Part shown: positions 10,656-19,759 of the stretch, one piece after another | How the letters are laid out: every line of letters begins with the position of its first letter | Numbering within the stretch: the stretch's first letter is position 1 | Assembly (NCBI GenBank): GCA_902511025.1 | Contig: CABXDP010000004.1 | Coordinates: 1 to 41,873 of the forward strand | Source of the DNA: an uncultured Gammaproteobacteria bacterium | Lineage (GTDB): Bacteria; Pseudomonadota; Gammaproteobacteria; PS1; Pseudothioglobaceae | Length of the DNA: 41,873 nt | Direction of reading: 5' to 3' | Program-made: the position numbers and the translations under genes | Notes under the pieces: generated by a model | The model's input: the letters and a program-made list of their open reading frames with translations, nothing else | Database searches by the model: none | Told to the model about the DNA's origin: nothing

Positions 10656-10729
10656 GGCTGGGTAGCAAAGCGGTTATGCAGGGGCCTGCAAAGCCTTTTA
10701 GACCGGTTCGACTCCGGTCCCAGCCTCCA
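10656..10729 (+). tRNA. tRNA-Cys(GCA)
   Basis: GGCTGGG...CCCAGCC acceptor stem, CTGCAAA anticodon loop, TCCA end. Confidence 0.96.
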
Positions 10730-10760
10730 TTATTCCTGCATTTTTTGTGTGAATGTTTTT

Positions 10761-12494
10761 TTAGTTGCATTCATCAAAAACAAGTGCCTGACATTTCTCG
10801 CATTTAGTTTTATCAAGGCGTTCATACACATCACGAATGGCTTCTGATTTAGAATCAAAGAAATTTTCTCTACCTATTTCATCTACAAAGTTAACTCTCT
10901 CCATAAAGTCCATAGTTTGAGTCTTAACTGCCACAAAATAGAGGCTTCCATTTTTTGCTTTTAGGCGTTTATTTTCTATCAAGAGGGCTTCAATTCCAGC
11001 AAGGTCAATAAAGTTAACTCCACTAGCGACAACTAAAATGTGATATATCCTTTGATTGTCCACAATCCTACTAATTTGTTTTTGGATATGATTTATTGAA
11101 CCAAAATAAATCGACATATCGATTCGGATTATCTTCAGCTGAGGGCACTGCACGAGTGGGGCTTTCCTAATGCTTTGTAAGCGCCTATCACCCTCGTCTG
11201 GAGGAGTTGCAAATGCCAATGTATGTACATCAGGTGTTGACGTTTTAGCGATAAAGAGCATCAATGACAATAGCACCCCTAGATAAATCGCGAACTCCAA
11301 TTCAAATAGAAGAGTTGCGAGAAATGTAGCAGTGAATATGACGCTTTCAGATTTACTATACTTAAAGGTTTTTTTAATATTTTTAAAATCAACTAAGTTA
11401 TAAGCCACTAAAAGAATAACGCCAGCCATTGCTGCTAGTGGCAAATACCTAATGAGTGGAGCGACCAAAAGCACAATTAAAATCAAAAAAATTGCTGCAA
11501 GAATTGCTGACAAGGGTGTTCTTGCCCCAGCTTCAAAATTGACCCCAGATCTTGTAAATGACCCAGAGGAGGCATAACTCGATAGAAAGCTTCCAACAAT
11601 ATTAGAAGCGCCTTGTCCAATAAATTCCTGATTGGCATCAATTCTTTGATTAGATTTTGTCGCAATTGATCTGCCAATTGAAGAAGCTTCTATAAGCCCC
11701 AAAAGGGCAATAGCGAACGCCTCTGGAGCAAGCGATTTAAGTGATCCCAGAGAAAAGTCAGGTGCTGATAATGGAGGCAAATAGGCAGGCATCACACCAA
11801 CAGTTTTAATGCTGTCAGTGAAATTACCTAAATAAAAAGCCAGAACTCCTCCAACAAGCATTCCAATTAAAAGATTGGGATATTTTGGCCTTATAACTTT
11901 GACAAAAATAGCGCTAAACAAAGTGCCCAAGCCTACTATCAAAAGAAAAAAATCGAACTCTGCAACACCCCAATACAAATCAAACCAGGTATGAATAAAA
12001 TCCTCCCCCCTTGGAATTTCAATTCCTACAATGTATGGGATTTGACTACTTGCAATCAAAAGTGCTGCTCCAGCAGTAAAACCAATGACTACATTGTGAG
12101 AGACAAAGTTAATTAAAAGTCCAAATTTGGCGAGGCCAAAGACAAGCTGGTAGACTCCAGCTAAGAAGGTTAGAGTCAATGCCAAAGAAACGAACTCTTC
12201 ACTGCCTGGAGCGGCATATTTACTAACCGCAGCGAAGACAACAATCGAAATTGCCGTTGTTGGGCCAGAAACAAGATGAAAGGAAGAGCCAAAAAGTGCG
12301 GCAATGATAGGCACAACCATTGCAGTATAGAGACCATACTCTGGAGGCATTCCAGCAATTGTAGCAAAGGCAACACTCTGCGGCAGAACAATAATAGCAC
12401 CTGTTAGTCCAGCGAAAAAATCAGCCTTAATTGTCTCCAGAGTAGTCAGTCGAAACCAAACTATAAAAGGAAAAATTTTCGCTAACTGATTCAT
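10761..12494 (-). CDS. SulP/SLC26-family anion (sulfate) transporter with C-terminal STAS domain
   Basis: 577 aa; FFAGLTGAIIVLPQSVAFATIAGMPPEYGLYTAMVVPIIAALFGSS plus STAS-like ILVVASGVNFIDLAGIEALL. Confidence 0.93.
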   Translation of the reverse strand: MNQLAKIFPFIVWFRLTTLETIKADFFAGLTGAIIVLPQSVAFATIAGMPPEYGLYTAMVVPIIAALFGSSFHLVSGPTTAISIVVFAAVSKYAAPGSEEFVSLALTLTFLAGVYQLVFGLAKFGLLINFVSHNVVIGFTAGAALLIASSQIPYIVGIEIPRGEDFIHTWFDLYWGVAEFDFFLLIVGLGTLFSAIFVKVIRPKYPNLLIGMLVGGVLAFYLGNFTDSIKTVGVMPAYLPPLSAPDFSLGSLKSLAPEAFAIALLGLIEASSIGRSIATKSNQRIDANQEFIGQGASNIVGSFLSSYASSGSFTRSGVNFEAGARTPLSAILAAIFLILIVLLVAPLIRYLPLAAMAGVILLVAYNLVDFKNIKKTFKYSKSESVIFTATFLATLLFELEFAIYLGVLLSLMLFIAKTSTPDVHTLAFATPPDEGDRRLQSIRKAPLVQCPQLKIIRIDMSIYFGSINHIQKQISRIVDNQRIYHILVVASGVNFIDLAGIEALLIENKRLKAKNGSLYFVAVKTQTMDFMERVNFVDEIGRENFFDSKSEAIRDVYERLDKTKCEKCQALVFDECN

Positions 12495-12598
12495 AAAGTT
12501 TAAGGTCTAAAAGTGCTTGATTCTAGTGGGAGGTAGATTATATAGTAATTCCAATCTGCATTTAGCGCAGCAAAAATATTAATTCATTTTGAGACATA

Positions 12599-12916
12599 TT
12601 AGATTTGTACAAAAAACATATATGCCGCTGTACCTGCAACAATACTTAATAATGCATTTCGTTTATAAACTTGAAAGCCAATTGTTATAGTTAGAGCAAT
12701 CAAAGTATAAATGAGCTCATAGGATTGATAATTGATATCTTTCAACATGTAGACAACAAGAATCATCATAACCATCGGTGGTGTACTTTTGGCAACATAG
12801 TTGAGTATTGAGCTTTCTCTCCCAGGACTCAACAGAACGAAAGGAATGAGCCTTGTAAAGTAAGTCGACAAAGCCATCACAATTATGACGATGATAAGGT
12901 AATCTAATTCATTCAT
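12599..12916 (-). CDS. azlD: AzlD family branched-chain amino acid exporter small subunit
   Basis: 105 aa hydrophobic protein overlapping azlC by 4 bp; YFTRLIPFVLL. Confidence 0.85.
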   Translation of the reverse strand: MNELDYLIIVIIVMALSTYFTRLIPFVLLSPGRESSILNYVAKSTPPMVMMILVVYMLKDINYQSYELIYTLIALTITIGFQVYKRNALLSIVAGTAAYMFFVQI

Positions 12917-13584
12917 GATTGAGAGCCCTTTATTAAACGCATAAATACGATTGATGCAATTGAAATCATAATGGCAGTTAGTAACATATGATTTATAAAA
13001 AACACTAGGGCAATAATAGATGAGATAAATCCAACAATAAACGGTAGTAATCTTCTAACAATTATCCATTGCTCGATTAACAAAACTACAAATAAAGCTG
13101 TTGCTGCAAACTCCATTCCATCCGTATTAAAGGTCAGAACATCTGCGAGTATTGCGCCAATAGTGCATCCCAAAACCCAATAAAATTGAGCAAATAGAGT
13201 AATGTATAGATAGTAACGCTCTTTTATAAAACCATCTGGAACTTGGATTGTTGTGAGTAGAGCATATGTCTCATCTGTCATTCCAAAAATTAAATACAGC
13301 TTTCTAATATTCCAATTTCCAAAACTTTCTAGAAATGAAAGGCCATAAAACATATGCCTTGAATTTAGAAAAAAAGTTGACATCGCAATTTCAACTACGC
13401 CTAGGCCAGCAGATAAAAAGCCAATAGCCATAAATTGTGCTGCCCCTGCATAAACAATAATTCCCATAAGAGATGCGAAATACCACGGATATCCAAGGTC
13501 TTGAAATAACAACCCAAATGCTATGCCCAAAGGAACAAAGCCAAACATAATTGGCAAAGAAATTTTAACTGCTGATCGAATCAT
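12913..13584 (-). CDS. azlC: AzlC family branched-chain amino acid exporter
   Basis: 223 aa; PIMFGFVPLGIAFGLL...YAGAAQFMAIGFL...NSRHMFYGLSFLE. Confidence 0.92.
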   Translation of the reverse strand: MIRSAVKISLPIMFGFVPLGIAFGLLFQDLGYPWYFASLMGIIVYAGAAQFMAIGFLSAGLGVVEIAMSTFFLNSRHMFYGLSFLESFGNWNIRKLYLIFGMTDETYALLTTIQVPDGFIKERYYLYITLFAQFYWVLGCTIGAILADVLTFNTDGMEFAATALFVVLLIEQWIIVRRLLPFIVGFISSIIALVFFINHMLLTAIMISIASIVFMRLIKGSQS

Positions 13585-13750
13585 ACTAAAGATTTATAAT
13601 CTATTTAAAGTCAAAAACCACTAAAATTAAAACAAAAAAAATTAAAGATATATATTAATTCATGTATACTTTTTTTCAAGAAAATGAGTACGAATATGTA
13701 TCAAATTTTAATTGTTATATTTTAAGAATTAAACCTATGATAACATATCA

Positions 13751-13772
13751 CTTACTCATGTATATGAGTAAG
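13751..13772. repeat. Perfect inverted repeat upstream of sat
   Basis: CTTACTCAT-GTAT-ATGAGTAAG, 9 bp arms, 38 nt before the sat ATG. Confidence 0.6.
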
Positions 13773-13810
13773 ATAACTCTGCAAATTGATTACAAAATTA
13801 CTTTAAACCT

Positions 13811-15016
13811 ATGCCCAATCTTGTTCCACCTCACGGTAGCAAAAATCTAAAGCTACTTGCTTTAAATGCTCATGAAGCACTTCAGGAGAAGAAGAGGTCT
13901 GAAAAGCTAACTAAAGTTATGTGCACCTCAAGGGAATTTGGTGATTTAATTATGTTTGGTATTGGCGGGTTTACCCCTCTTGAAGGTTTTATGAATAAAG
14001 CTGACTGGCTCAATGTTTGTAAAAATATGGCTTTAGAAAATGGGACTTTTTGGCCCATTCCAATTACCCTATCGACTGATGATGATGAAATCGAAGAAGG
14101 CCAGGAGGTTGCAATTGTTTATGAAAAAACGAACGAGACAATTGCCACAATGCAGGTTTCAGAAAAATATACAATTGACAAAGAATTAGAATGTAAAGAG
14201 GTATTTAAAACTACAAACACGGATCACCCAGGAGTCGCAATAGTGATGTCCCAGGGAAAATATAATATTGCAGGCAAAGTAAAAGTTATTTCTGATGGAG
14301 GCTTTCCTGAACAATATGGTGAGCTTTATATGACGCCATCAGAAACTCGCTCCTATTTTGAGGAGAAAGGCTGGTCTACCATAGCAGCTTTTCAGACTAG
14401 AAATCCAATGCATCGTTCACATGAATATTTAGCAAAAATTGCTATAGAAATATGTGATGGGGTGATGATTCACTCAACTTTAGGAGAACTTAAGCCTGGT
14501 GATATACCTGCTGAAGTGCGTTCAGAAGCCATTTCTACATTAATTGAAAATTATTTTGTAAAAAATACCGTCATTCAATCTGGCTATCCATTAGATATGA
14601 GGTACGCTGGCCCTAGAGAAGCATTATTGCATGCTTTATTTAGACAAAATTATGGCTGTTCACATTTGATCGTTGGCAGAGACCATGCTGGAGTTGGTGA
14701 TTACTACGGTCCTTTCGATGCACACAATATTTTTGATGAAATTGATAGTGATTTAGTGACTAAGCCACTGAAAATTGACTGGACATTTTGGTGTAATAAA
14801 TGTGCAGGTATGTCCAGCATGAAAACATGTCCACATAGTCATGAAGATAGATTATTACTGTCTGGATCAAAGTTAAGACATCTTCTTAGTGAAAACGAAG
14901 AAGTTCCAGAAAACTTTTCAAGGCCAGAAGTATTAAAAATTCTTCAAAAGTATTACGCAGGATTAAAGGAGAGTGAAAAAGTCAAAGTTGAACTTAAAGG
15001 GCATTCTGCAAAATAG
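13811..15016 (+). CDS. sat: Sulfate adenylyltransferase (dissimilatory type ATP sulfurylase)
   Basis: 401 aa; [31 protein letters not shown]; directly upstream of apr genes. Confidence 0.97.
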   Translation: MPNLVPPHGSKNLKLLALNAHEALQEKKRSEKLTKVMCTSREFGDLIMFGIGGFTPLEGFMNKADWLNVCKNMALENGTFWPIPITLSTDDDEIEEGQEVAIVYEKTNETIATMQVSEKYTIDKELECKEVFKTTNTDHPGVAIVMSQGKYNIAGKVKVISDGGFPEQYGELYMTPSETRSYFEEKGWSTIAAFQTRNPMHRSHEYLAKIAIEICDGVMIHSTLGELKPGDIPAEVRSEAISTLIENYFVKNTVIQSGYPLDMRYAGPREALLHALFRQNYGCSHLIVGRDHAGVGDYYGPFDAHNIFDEIDSDLVTKPLKIDWTFWCNKCAGMSSMKTCPHSHEDRLLLSGSKLRHLLSENEEVPENFSRPEVLKILQKYYAGLKESEKVKVELKGHSAK

Positions 15017-15030
15017 ATAGATATGAATAA

Positions 15031-15135
15031 TTATAAAAAAAGCTGGTCCATTAGTTCTGAGTTTTCTGGTTCTATAAAATTCACACTTTTAATGTAGGTT
15101 TCTTCTACAATTGCACGCTCGGAAATGTAGTGCAT
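15031..15135 (-). CDS. Possible 34-aa antisense small ORF in the sat-aprM gap (tentative)
   Basis: Minus strand ATG...TAA: MHYISERAIVEETYIKSVNFIEPENSELMDQLFL; not in ORF track because <60 aa. Confidence 0.2.
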   Translation of the reverse strand: MHYISERAIVEETYIKSVNFIEPENSELMDQLFL

Positions 15136-15184
15136 TTAATTTGAAAATAATATATTTGTAAGACAATTTAAAAAAGGAAAAATA

Positions 15185-15979
15185 ATGATATCAATAAACC
15201 CATTTTCTGAAATAGGAACTTTCATCCCCTCTTTTGTAATGCAGACATATGTAGTTGCTATGTTTCTTCTAGTCATTGGTGCAACCATCTTTGATGTCAT
15301 TCATAAAAAAAGTGCAAAGTACTTTTTTAACAACTCAGTAAAAGCTAAAAAATCTGCTACAAGAACTGTGGGTTCTGGAGAGAAAGCCTCTTTAGCTTTC
15401 AAAACTGCAACCAATGAGGTGCTTACTTCCTCAGAATTTTGCAGCACAAGAAGAAGGCTAGCGCATCTTCTAACCATGTATGGCTTCGTTTTGTTCGTGA
15501 TAGCAACTGCTGTCATGATTTTTTCATACTCAGCCCCTAACTCTATGACGCCTACAATTTGGCCATTAATGTGGCATTTAGGCGCTGCAATGCTTTGCCT
15601 TGGTGGATATTGGTTCTGGTTCTTTATTAGAGTTGATGTTGCTGCTGAAGGCAACAAGTGGTACAGAGTGATGAGAGCAGACTTGTTTGTTCTCTCTCTA
15701 ATCGCGATGGCGACCTTTGCACTCGTTTGGTCTTATCTTCAGTCAAGCCAGATTGCTATTTGGCAAACTTTATTTTTTGGGCTTTTTATTATTTCAAGTA
15801 CTGTTCTTTTTGGTGGAGTGCTTTGGTCTAAATTTGCTCACATGTTTTATAAGCCCGCTGCTGCTTATCAAAAAAGGGTTACTAAGGCAGACGGCTCAAG
15901 AGAGAATCTTCCAGAGCCTGCCGACTTGCCAGAGAAATTTGGCCTAGGAATCAAGCGTGAAGCACCACGTCACTATTAA
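15185..15979 (+). CDS. aprM: Adenylylsulfate reductase membrane anchor AprM
   Basis: 264 aa, multiple TM segments, RRLAHLLTMYGFVLFVIATAVMIF; immediately upstream of aprBA. Confidence 0.85.
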   Translation: MISINPFSEIGTFIPSFVMQTYVVAMFLLVIGATIFDVIHKKSAKYFFNNSVKAKKSATRTVGSGEKASLAFKTATNEVLTSSEFCSTRRRLAHLLTMYGFVLFVIATAVMIFSYSAPNSMTPTIWPLMWHLGAAMLCLGGYWFWFFIRVDVAAEGNKWYRVMRADLFVLSLIAMATFALVWSYLQSSQIAIWQTLFFGLFIISSTVLFGGVLWSKFAHMFYKPAAAYQKRVTKADGSRENLPEPADLPEKFGLGIKREAPRHY

Positions 15980-16001
15980 TTAATTTTTCGGAGAAAATAT
16001 T

Positions 16002-16472
16002 ATGCCAACATTTGTATACATGACTCGATGCGATGGATGCGGACACTGCGTTGATATCTGCCCATCAGATATTATGCACATTGATAAAACTATTCGTCGT
16101 GCTGTTAACATTGAACCAAATATGTGCTGGGAATGCTACTCATGTGTAAAAGCATGCCCTCAAAATGCTATTGATGCGAGAGGTTATACTGATTTTGCAC
16201 CTCTCGGTCATAGCGTTAGAGTTCTTCGTGAAGAAGAAAAAGGAACAATCTCTTGGAAAATAAAATTTAGAGATGGAAGAGAGAAAAACTTCCTTTCTCC
16301 AATTACGACCCAACCTTGGGGTGAGAAAATTCCTAAACTTGGCGAACTTGAAGTTCCAGACCAAGAAGCTCTTGACTCACAGTTGCTATGCTTTGAGCCA
16401 GATGCTCTTAATGTTGAAACGGGTTTACCTGTCATCAGTAAGGATAAGCTTAAAGAGGGAGTTTACTACTAA
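16002..16472 (+). CDS. aprB: Adenylylsulfate reductase beta subunit
   Basis: 156 aa; two 4Fe-4S motifs CDGCGHCVDICP and CWECYSCVKACP. Confidence 0.96.
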   Translation: MPTFVYMTRCDGCGHCVDICPSDIMHIDKTIRRAVNIEPNMCWECYSCVKACPQNAIDARGYTDFAPLGHSVRVLREEEKGTISWKIKFRDGREKNFLSPITTQPWGEKIPKLGELEVPDQEALDSQLLCFEPDALNVETGLPVISKDKLKEGVYY

Positions 16473-18307
16473 TGGCGAAGAGAAAAACTGTTTGGGAAGA
16501 TTGTGACATTCTAGTTGTAGGTGGAGGTATGGCTGGTACTGGTGCAGCATACGAAGCAAGGTACTGGGGCCGTGACATGAGAATCATTTGTGCTGAAAAA
16601 GCAAACATTGATCGAAGTGGAGCTGTGGCTCAAGGTCTATATGCAATTAACTGCTACATGGGAATGCAGTGGGATGAGAATCAGCCTGAAGATCACGTGA
16701 GATATGCAAGAAATGATCTAATGGGATTAGTACGAGAAGACCTTGCTTTTGATATGGCTCGTCATGTTGACTCAGCTGTTCATAAGTTCGAAGAATGGGG
16801 ACTACCCATAATGAGAAATGAAGAAACTGGTCGTTATCAGCGTGAAGGTAAATGGCAAATCATGATTCATGGTGAGAGCTACAAGCCAATTGTTGCTGAG
16901 GCAGCTCGTAAGTCAGTAGATAAAATTTACAACAGAATTATGGTTACTCATCTTTTGATGGATGAGTCTAAAGAAAATCGAGTAGGCGGGGCTGTAGGAT
17001 TTAATTGTCGTACTGGTGATTATCATGTTTTCAGAGCAAAAGCAGTCATTGTTGGTGCAGGAGGTGCTTCTCATATCTTTAAGCCTAGATCAGTAGGTGA
17101 AGGAATGGGTAGAACTTGGTATGCCCCATGGAGTAGTGGATCAGCATATGCATTACCAATTCAGGTTGGTGCAAAAATGACTCAGATGGAGAACCGTATT
17201 GTATTAACTCGCTTTAAGGATGGATATGGTCCAGTTGGAGCTTACTTTCTTCATCTTAAAACTTACACTCAAAATACCTATGGTGAGGAGTACGAATCAA
17301 AATGGTATGAACATACTAAGGCTATGGTTGGAGAATATATTGACCATACGCCAACTCCTACATGCCTGAGAAACCATGCATTTATCGAAGAGGTAAAAGC
17401 TGGAAGAGGCCCAATCCATATGGTCACAATGGAGGCCTTTCAAGACCCGCATCTAGAGGTTATTGGATGGGAAAACTTTTTGGGAATGACTGTAGGACAA
17501 GCTGTTGTCTGGGCATCTCAAAACATTGACCCTAAGTATACAAACCCTGAATTAACTACTTCTGAGCCTTATGTGATGGGTTCACATGCTACCTGTTCTG
17601 GAGCATGGGTAAGTGGTCCTGAAGATATCTCACCTCCAGAATATTTCTGGGGTTATAACAGAATGCTTACTGTTGAAGGTCTATTTGGAGCGGGTGATAC
17701 TGTTGGTGGTACTGCTCATAAATTCTCATCTGGCTCATTTACTGAGGGCAGAATTGCTGCTAAAGCAGCAGTTAAATATATTCAGGATCTTGGTGATGAA
17801 AAAATTCAGGTCAGCAACAAGCAGTGTGATGACCTTAAAGAGATTATTTTTAAACCTCTTGAAAACTATACAGTTGGACGCAATGAGATTACAGCTGGAA
17901 CAGTTTCACCAAGTTACTTATTACCTATTCAAGGACTTCAACGCCTTGAAAAAATCATGGATGAGTATGTTGGTGGTATCAGTGTTAACTATATGACTAA
18001 CGGTAACCTTCTCAAAAAAGGTATCGAGTTACTTGGCATTCTTCAAGAAGACCTTGAGCATATTGGTGCTGAAGATTTACACCAACTAATGAGAGGATGG
18101 GAGCTGAGGCATCGTACGATTACTTCAGAATGTGTTGCACAACACACTCTATTTCGTGAAGAAACTCGCTGGCCAGGTTATTACTACAGAGGAGATCATA
18201 TGAAATTAGATGACGACAATTGGCATTGCCTAACTGTGTCTAGACGTGATCCCAAATCTGGTGAATGGACAATGGAAAAAGCACCGCTTTACCATATAGT
18301 TGATTAA
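16472..18307 (+). CDS. aprA: Adenylylsulfate reductase alpha subunit (FAD)
   Basis: 611 aa; DILVVGGGMAGTGAAYEARYWG, GAVAQGLYAINCYMG; 1 bp overlap with aprB. Confidence 0.97.
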   Translation: MAKRKTVWEDCDILVVGGGMAGTGAAYEARYWGRDMRIICAEKANIDRSGAVAQGLYAINCYMGMQWDENQPEDHVRYARNDLMGLVREDLAFDMARHVDSAVHKFEEWGLPIMRNEETGRYQREGKWQIMIHGESYKPIVAEAARKSVDKIYNRIMVTHLLMDESKENRVGGAVGFNCRTGDYHVFRAKAVIVGAGGASHIFKPRSVGEGMGRTWYAPWSSGSAYALPIQVGAKMTQMENRIVLTRFKDGYGPVGAYFLHLKTYTQNTYGEEYESKWYEHTKAMVGEYIDHTPTPTCLRNHAFIEEVKAGRGPIHMVTMEAFQDPHLEVIGWENFLGMTVGQAVVWASQNIDPKYTNPELTTSEPYVMGSHATCSGAWVSGPEDISPPEYFWGYNRMLTVEGLFGAGDTVGGTAHKFSSGSFTEGRIAAKAAVKYIQDLGDEKIQVSNKQCDDLKEIIFKPLENYTVGRNEITAGTVSPSYLLPIQGLQRLEKIMDEYVGGISVNYMTNGNLLKKGIELLGILQEDLEHIGAEDLHQLMRGWELRHRTITSECVAQHTLFREETRWPGYYYRGDHMKLDDDNWHCLTVSRRDPKSGEWTMEKAPLYHIVD

Positions 18308-18328
18308 CCTGACATCTGAAATATTTTA

Positions 18329-18361
18329 AATTGAGGCCTCTTATGAGGTCTCAATTGTTTT
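18329..18361 (+). terminator. Rho-independent terminator after aprA
   Basis: AATTGAGGCCTC-TTAT-GAGGTCTCAATT (12 bp stem with one G.U) then GTTTT. Confidence 0.8.
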
Positions 18362-18403
18362 AAATAACACTATCTTAGTAAACTTATTTTAAAGGCTTAA
18401 TAA

Positions 18404-18754
18404 ATGAATCTACTCGACAAAACTGATAAGGAAATTCTCGAAATTGCTGAACCAATGTGGGATGATCTCGTTGAATCGTCAAACAAAAGAGACTACCTAG
18501 GGTTTATAAAGCACTTCTCAAAAGAGATGCTAATGGGCGCTAATGAAATTGAAATTGGAAAGCAATGGACTAAGAATAAAGTGCTTTCAAGTTTGTCTAT
18601 TGAAAGAGAGTTTTTAGGATGCCTTAGAAGGGGTGAGTATATTACGATTCTATATAAACAAACTAGTATCGAAGTACCAGGAGAGTTTTTGGGAAGGCTA
18701 GTTTTAGGTCTTGAAGAAGATGAAGTCAAAATTTTTGGCGCCACAATTTTTTAA
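18404..18754 (+). CDS. Hypothetical protein (possibly NTF2/SnoaL-like fold)
   Basis: 116 aa, MNLLDKTDKEILEIAEPMWDDLVESSNKRDYLGFIKHFSKEML...; 9 bp before FKBP gene; fold is a guess. Confidence 0.75.
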   Translation: MNLLDKTDKEILEIAEPMWDDLVESSNKRDYLGFIKHFSKEMLMGANEIEIGKQWTKNKVLSSLSIEREFLGCLRRGEYITILYKQTSIEVPGEFLGRLVLGLEEDEVKIFGATIF

Positions 18755-18763
18755 GATATATTC

Positions 18764-19234
18764 ATGGCTGATACAATTTCTACCAATAAGTATGTTGAAT
18801 TAACCTATCGGATTATTGATAAATCTAATGGGGAAGTCATTGAGCAAGTCGAAGACCCTCTGGGATATGTTCAAGGAGACAACACATTATTATTTAACCA
18901 AGTAACCAAAGAACTTGAAGGTAAGTCTGTTGGTGATGAGGTTGAAATCATTTTAAAAGCTGAAGAAGCTTTTGGCCCGAAGATTGATGAATTAATCTTT
19001 ACTGATGACATCAATAATGTCCCACTTGAGTACAGATATATTGGTGCTTCAGTGACAATGCAAAATGATAAGGGTGGAACTAAAGACTTTATTGTCTCCA
19101 ATATTGAAGACGGAAAACTGACTATTGATGGAAATCATCCACTGGCTGGCAAGGATATTATTTTTTACGTTGAGGTTTTATCGATTCGTGATGCTACAGC
19201 TGATGAAATTATTGAGGGTGGCTCTATAGAGTAA
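18764..19234 (+). CDS. SlyD-like FKBP-type peptidyl-prolyl isomerase
   Basis: 156 aa; LTYRIIDKSNGEVIEQ...GYVQGDNTLL...ELEGKSVGDEVEIILKAEEAFG...NHPLAGKDIIFYVEVLSIRDAT. Confidence 0.85.
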   Translation: MADTISTNKYVELTYRIIDKSNGEVIEQVEDPLGYVQGDNTLLFNQVTKELEGKSVGDEVEIILKAEEAFGPKIDELIFTDDINNVPLEYRYIGASVTMQNDKGGTKDFIVSNIEDGKLTIDGNHPLAGKDIIFYVEVLSIRDATADEIIEGGSIE

Positions 19235-19271
19235 TTTTTTTATCAATTAAAAAAGAAAGCTTGTTCAAATA

Positions 19272-19757
19272 TTAAAAAATATCATCAAAAATCTTGGGTT
19301 CAATGACCCACTCCTGTTCGCTTTTTATAATTAGTTTTAAACATTTTGCAGCCCCATAATTGCGAGTTTTCCCAGCCGAGCCAGGATTTACAACCCAAGT
19401 GGACTGGTCTTTGTCAATAACTTGTTTGTGCGTATGGCCATAAACAATCACTTTGGCATTTGGGTATGTCTCTCTTAAAGAATCATGGCTTGGCTGAATG
19501 TGGCCATGAAGATGTCCATGCTCTATAGCAATATTTCCACCAGGAAGATCTAAGGATTCAACCTCTCCTAGAGAATTAATATGAATATCATTATTCCCCT
19601 TTACTGCAATCATTCTCTGTTTTGGCTGAAGAGCCTTTAAAGAAGCTTCGTCGACTATATCTCCTGCGTGAATCACGAAATCACATGCATTCATGAGTTT
19701 GATTATTTCAGGATGAATCACCCCATGGGTATCAGAGAGGATGCCTACTTCTATCAC
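19272..19757 (-). CDS. YfcE/MJ0936-type metallophosphoesterase (GTG start)
   Basis: 161 aa; GILSDTHG, HAGDIVD, VKGNND, EHGHLHG, YGHTHKQ. Confidence 0.9.
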   Translation of the reverse strand: MIEVGILSDTHGVIHPEIIKLMNACDFVIHAGDIVDEASLKALQPKQRMIAVKGNNDIHINSLGEVESLDLPGGNIAIEHGHLHGHIQPSHDSLRETYPNAKVIVYGHTHKQVIDKDQSTWVVNPGSAGKTRNYGAAKCLKLIIKSEQEWVIEPKIFDDIF

Positions 19758-19759
19758 TT

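Noticed and set aside
12913-13584. azlCD as part of the sulfur-oxidation operon
   Set aside because: Opposite strand to sat and the family is a branched-chain amino acid exporter; proximity alone is not enough.
13662-13850. 62-aa ORF upstream of and overlapping sat
   Set aside because: Low-complexity AT-rich translation that overlaps the well-supported sat start; no homology-like pattern.
19235-19271. AT-rich short repeat (AATATTAAAAAATAT) between FKBP and phosphoesterase genes
   Set aside because: Very weak stem in a convergent AT-rich spacer; not convincing as a terminator.
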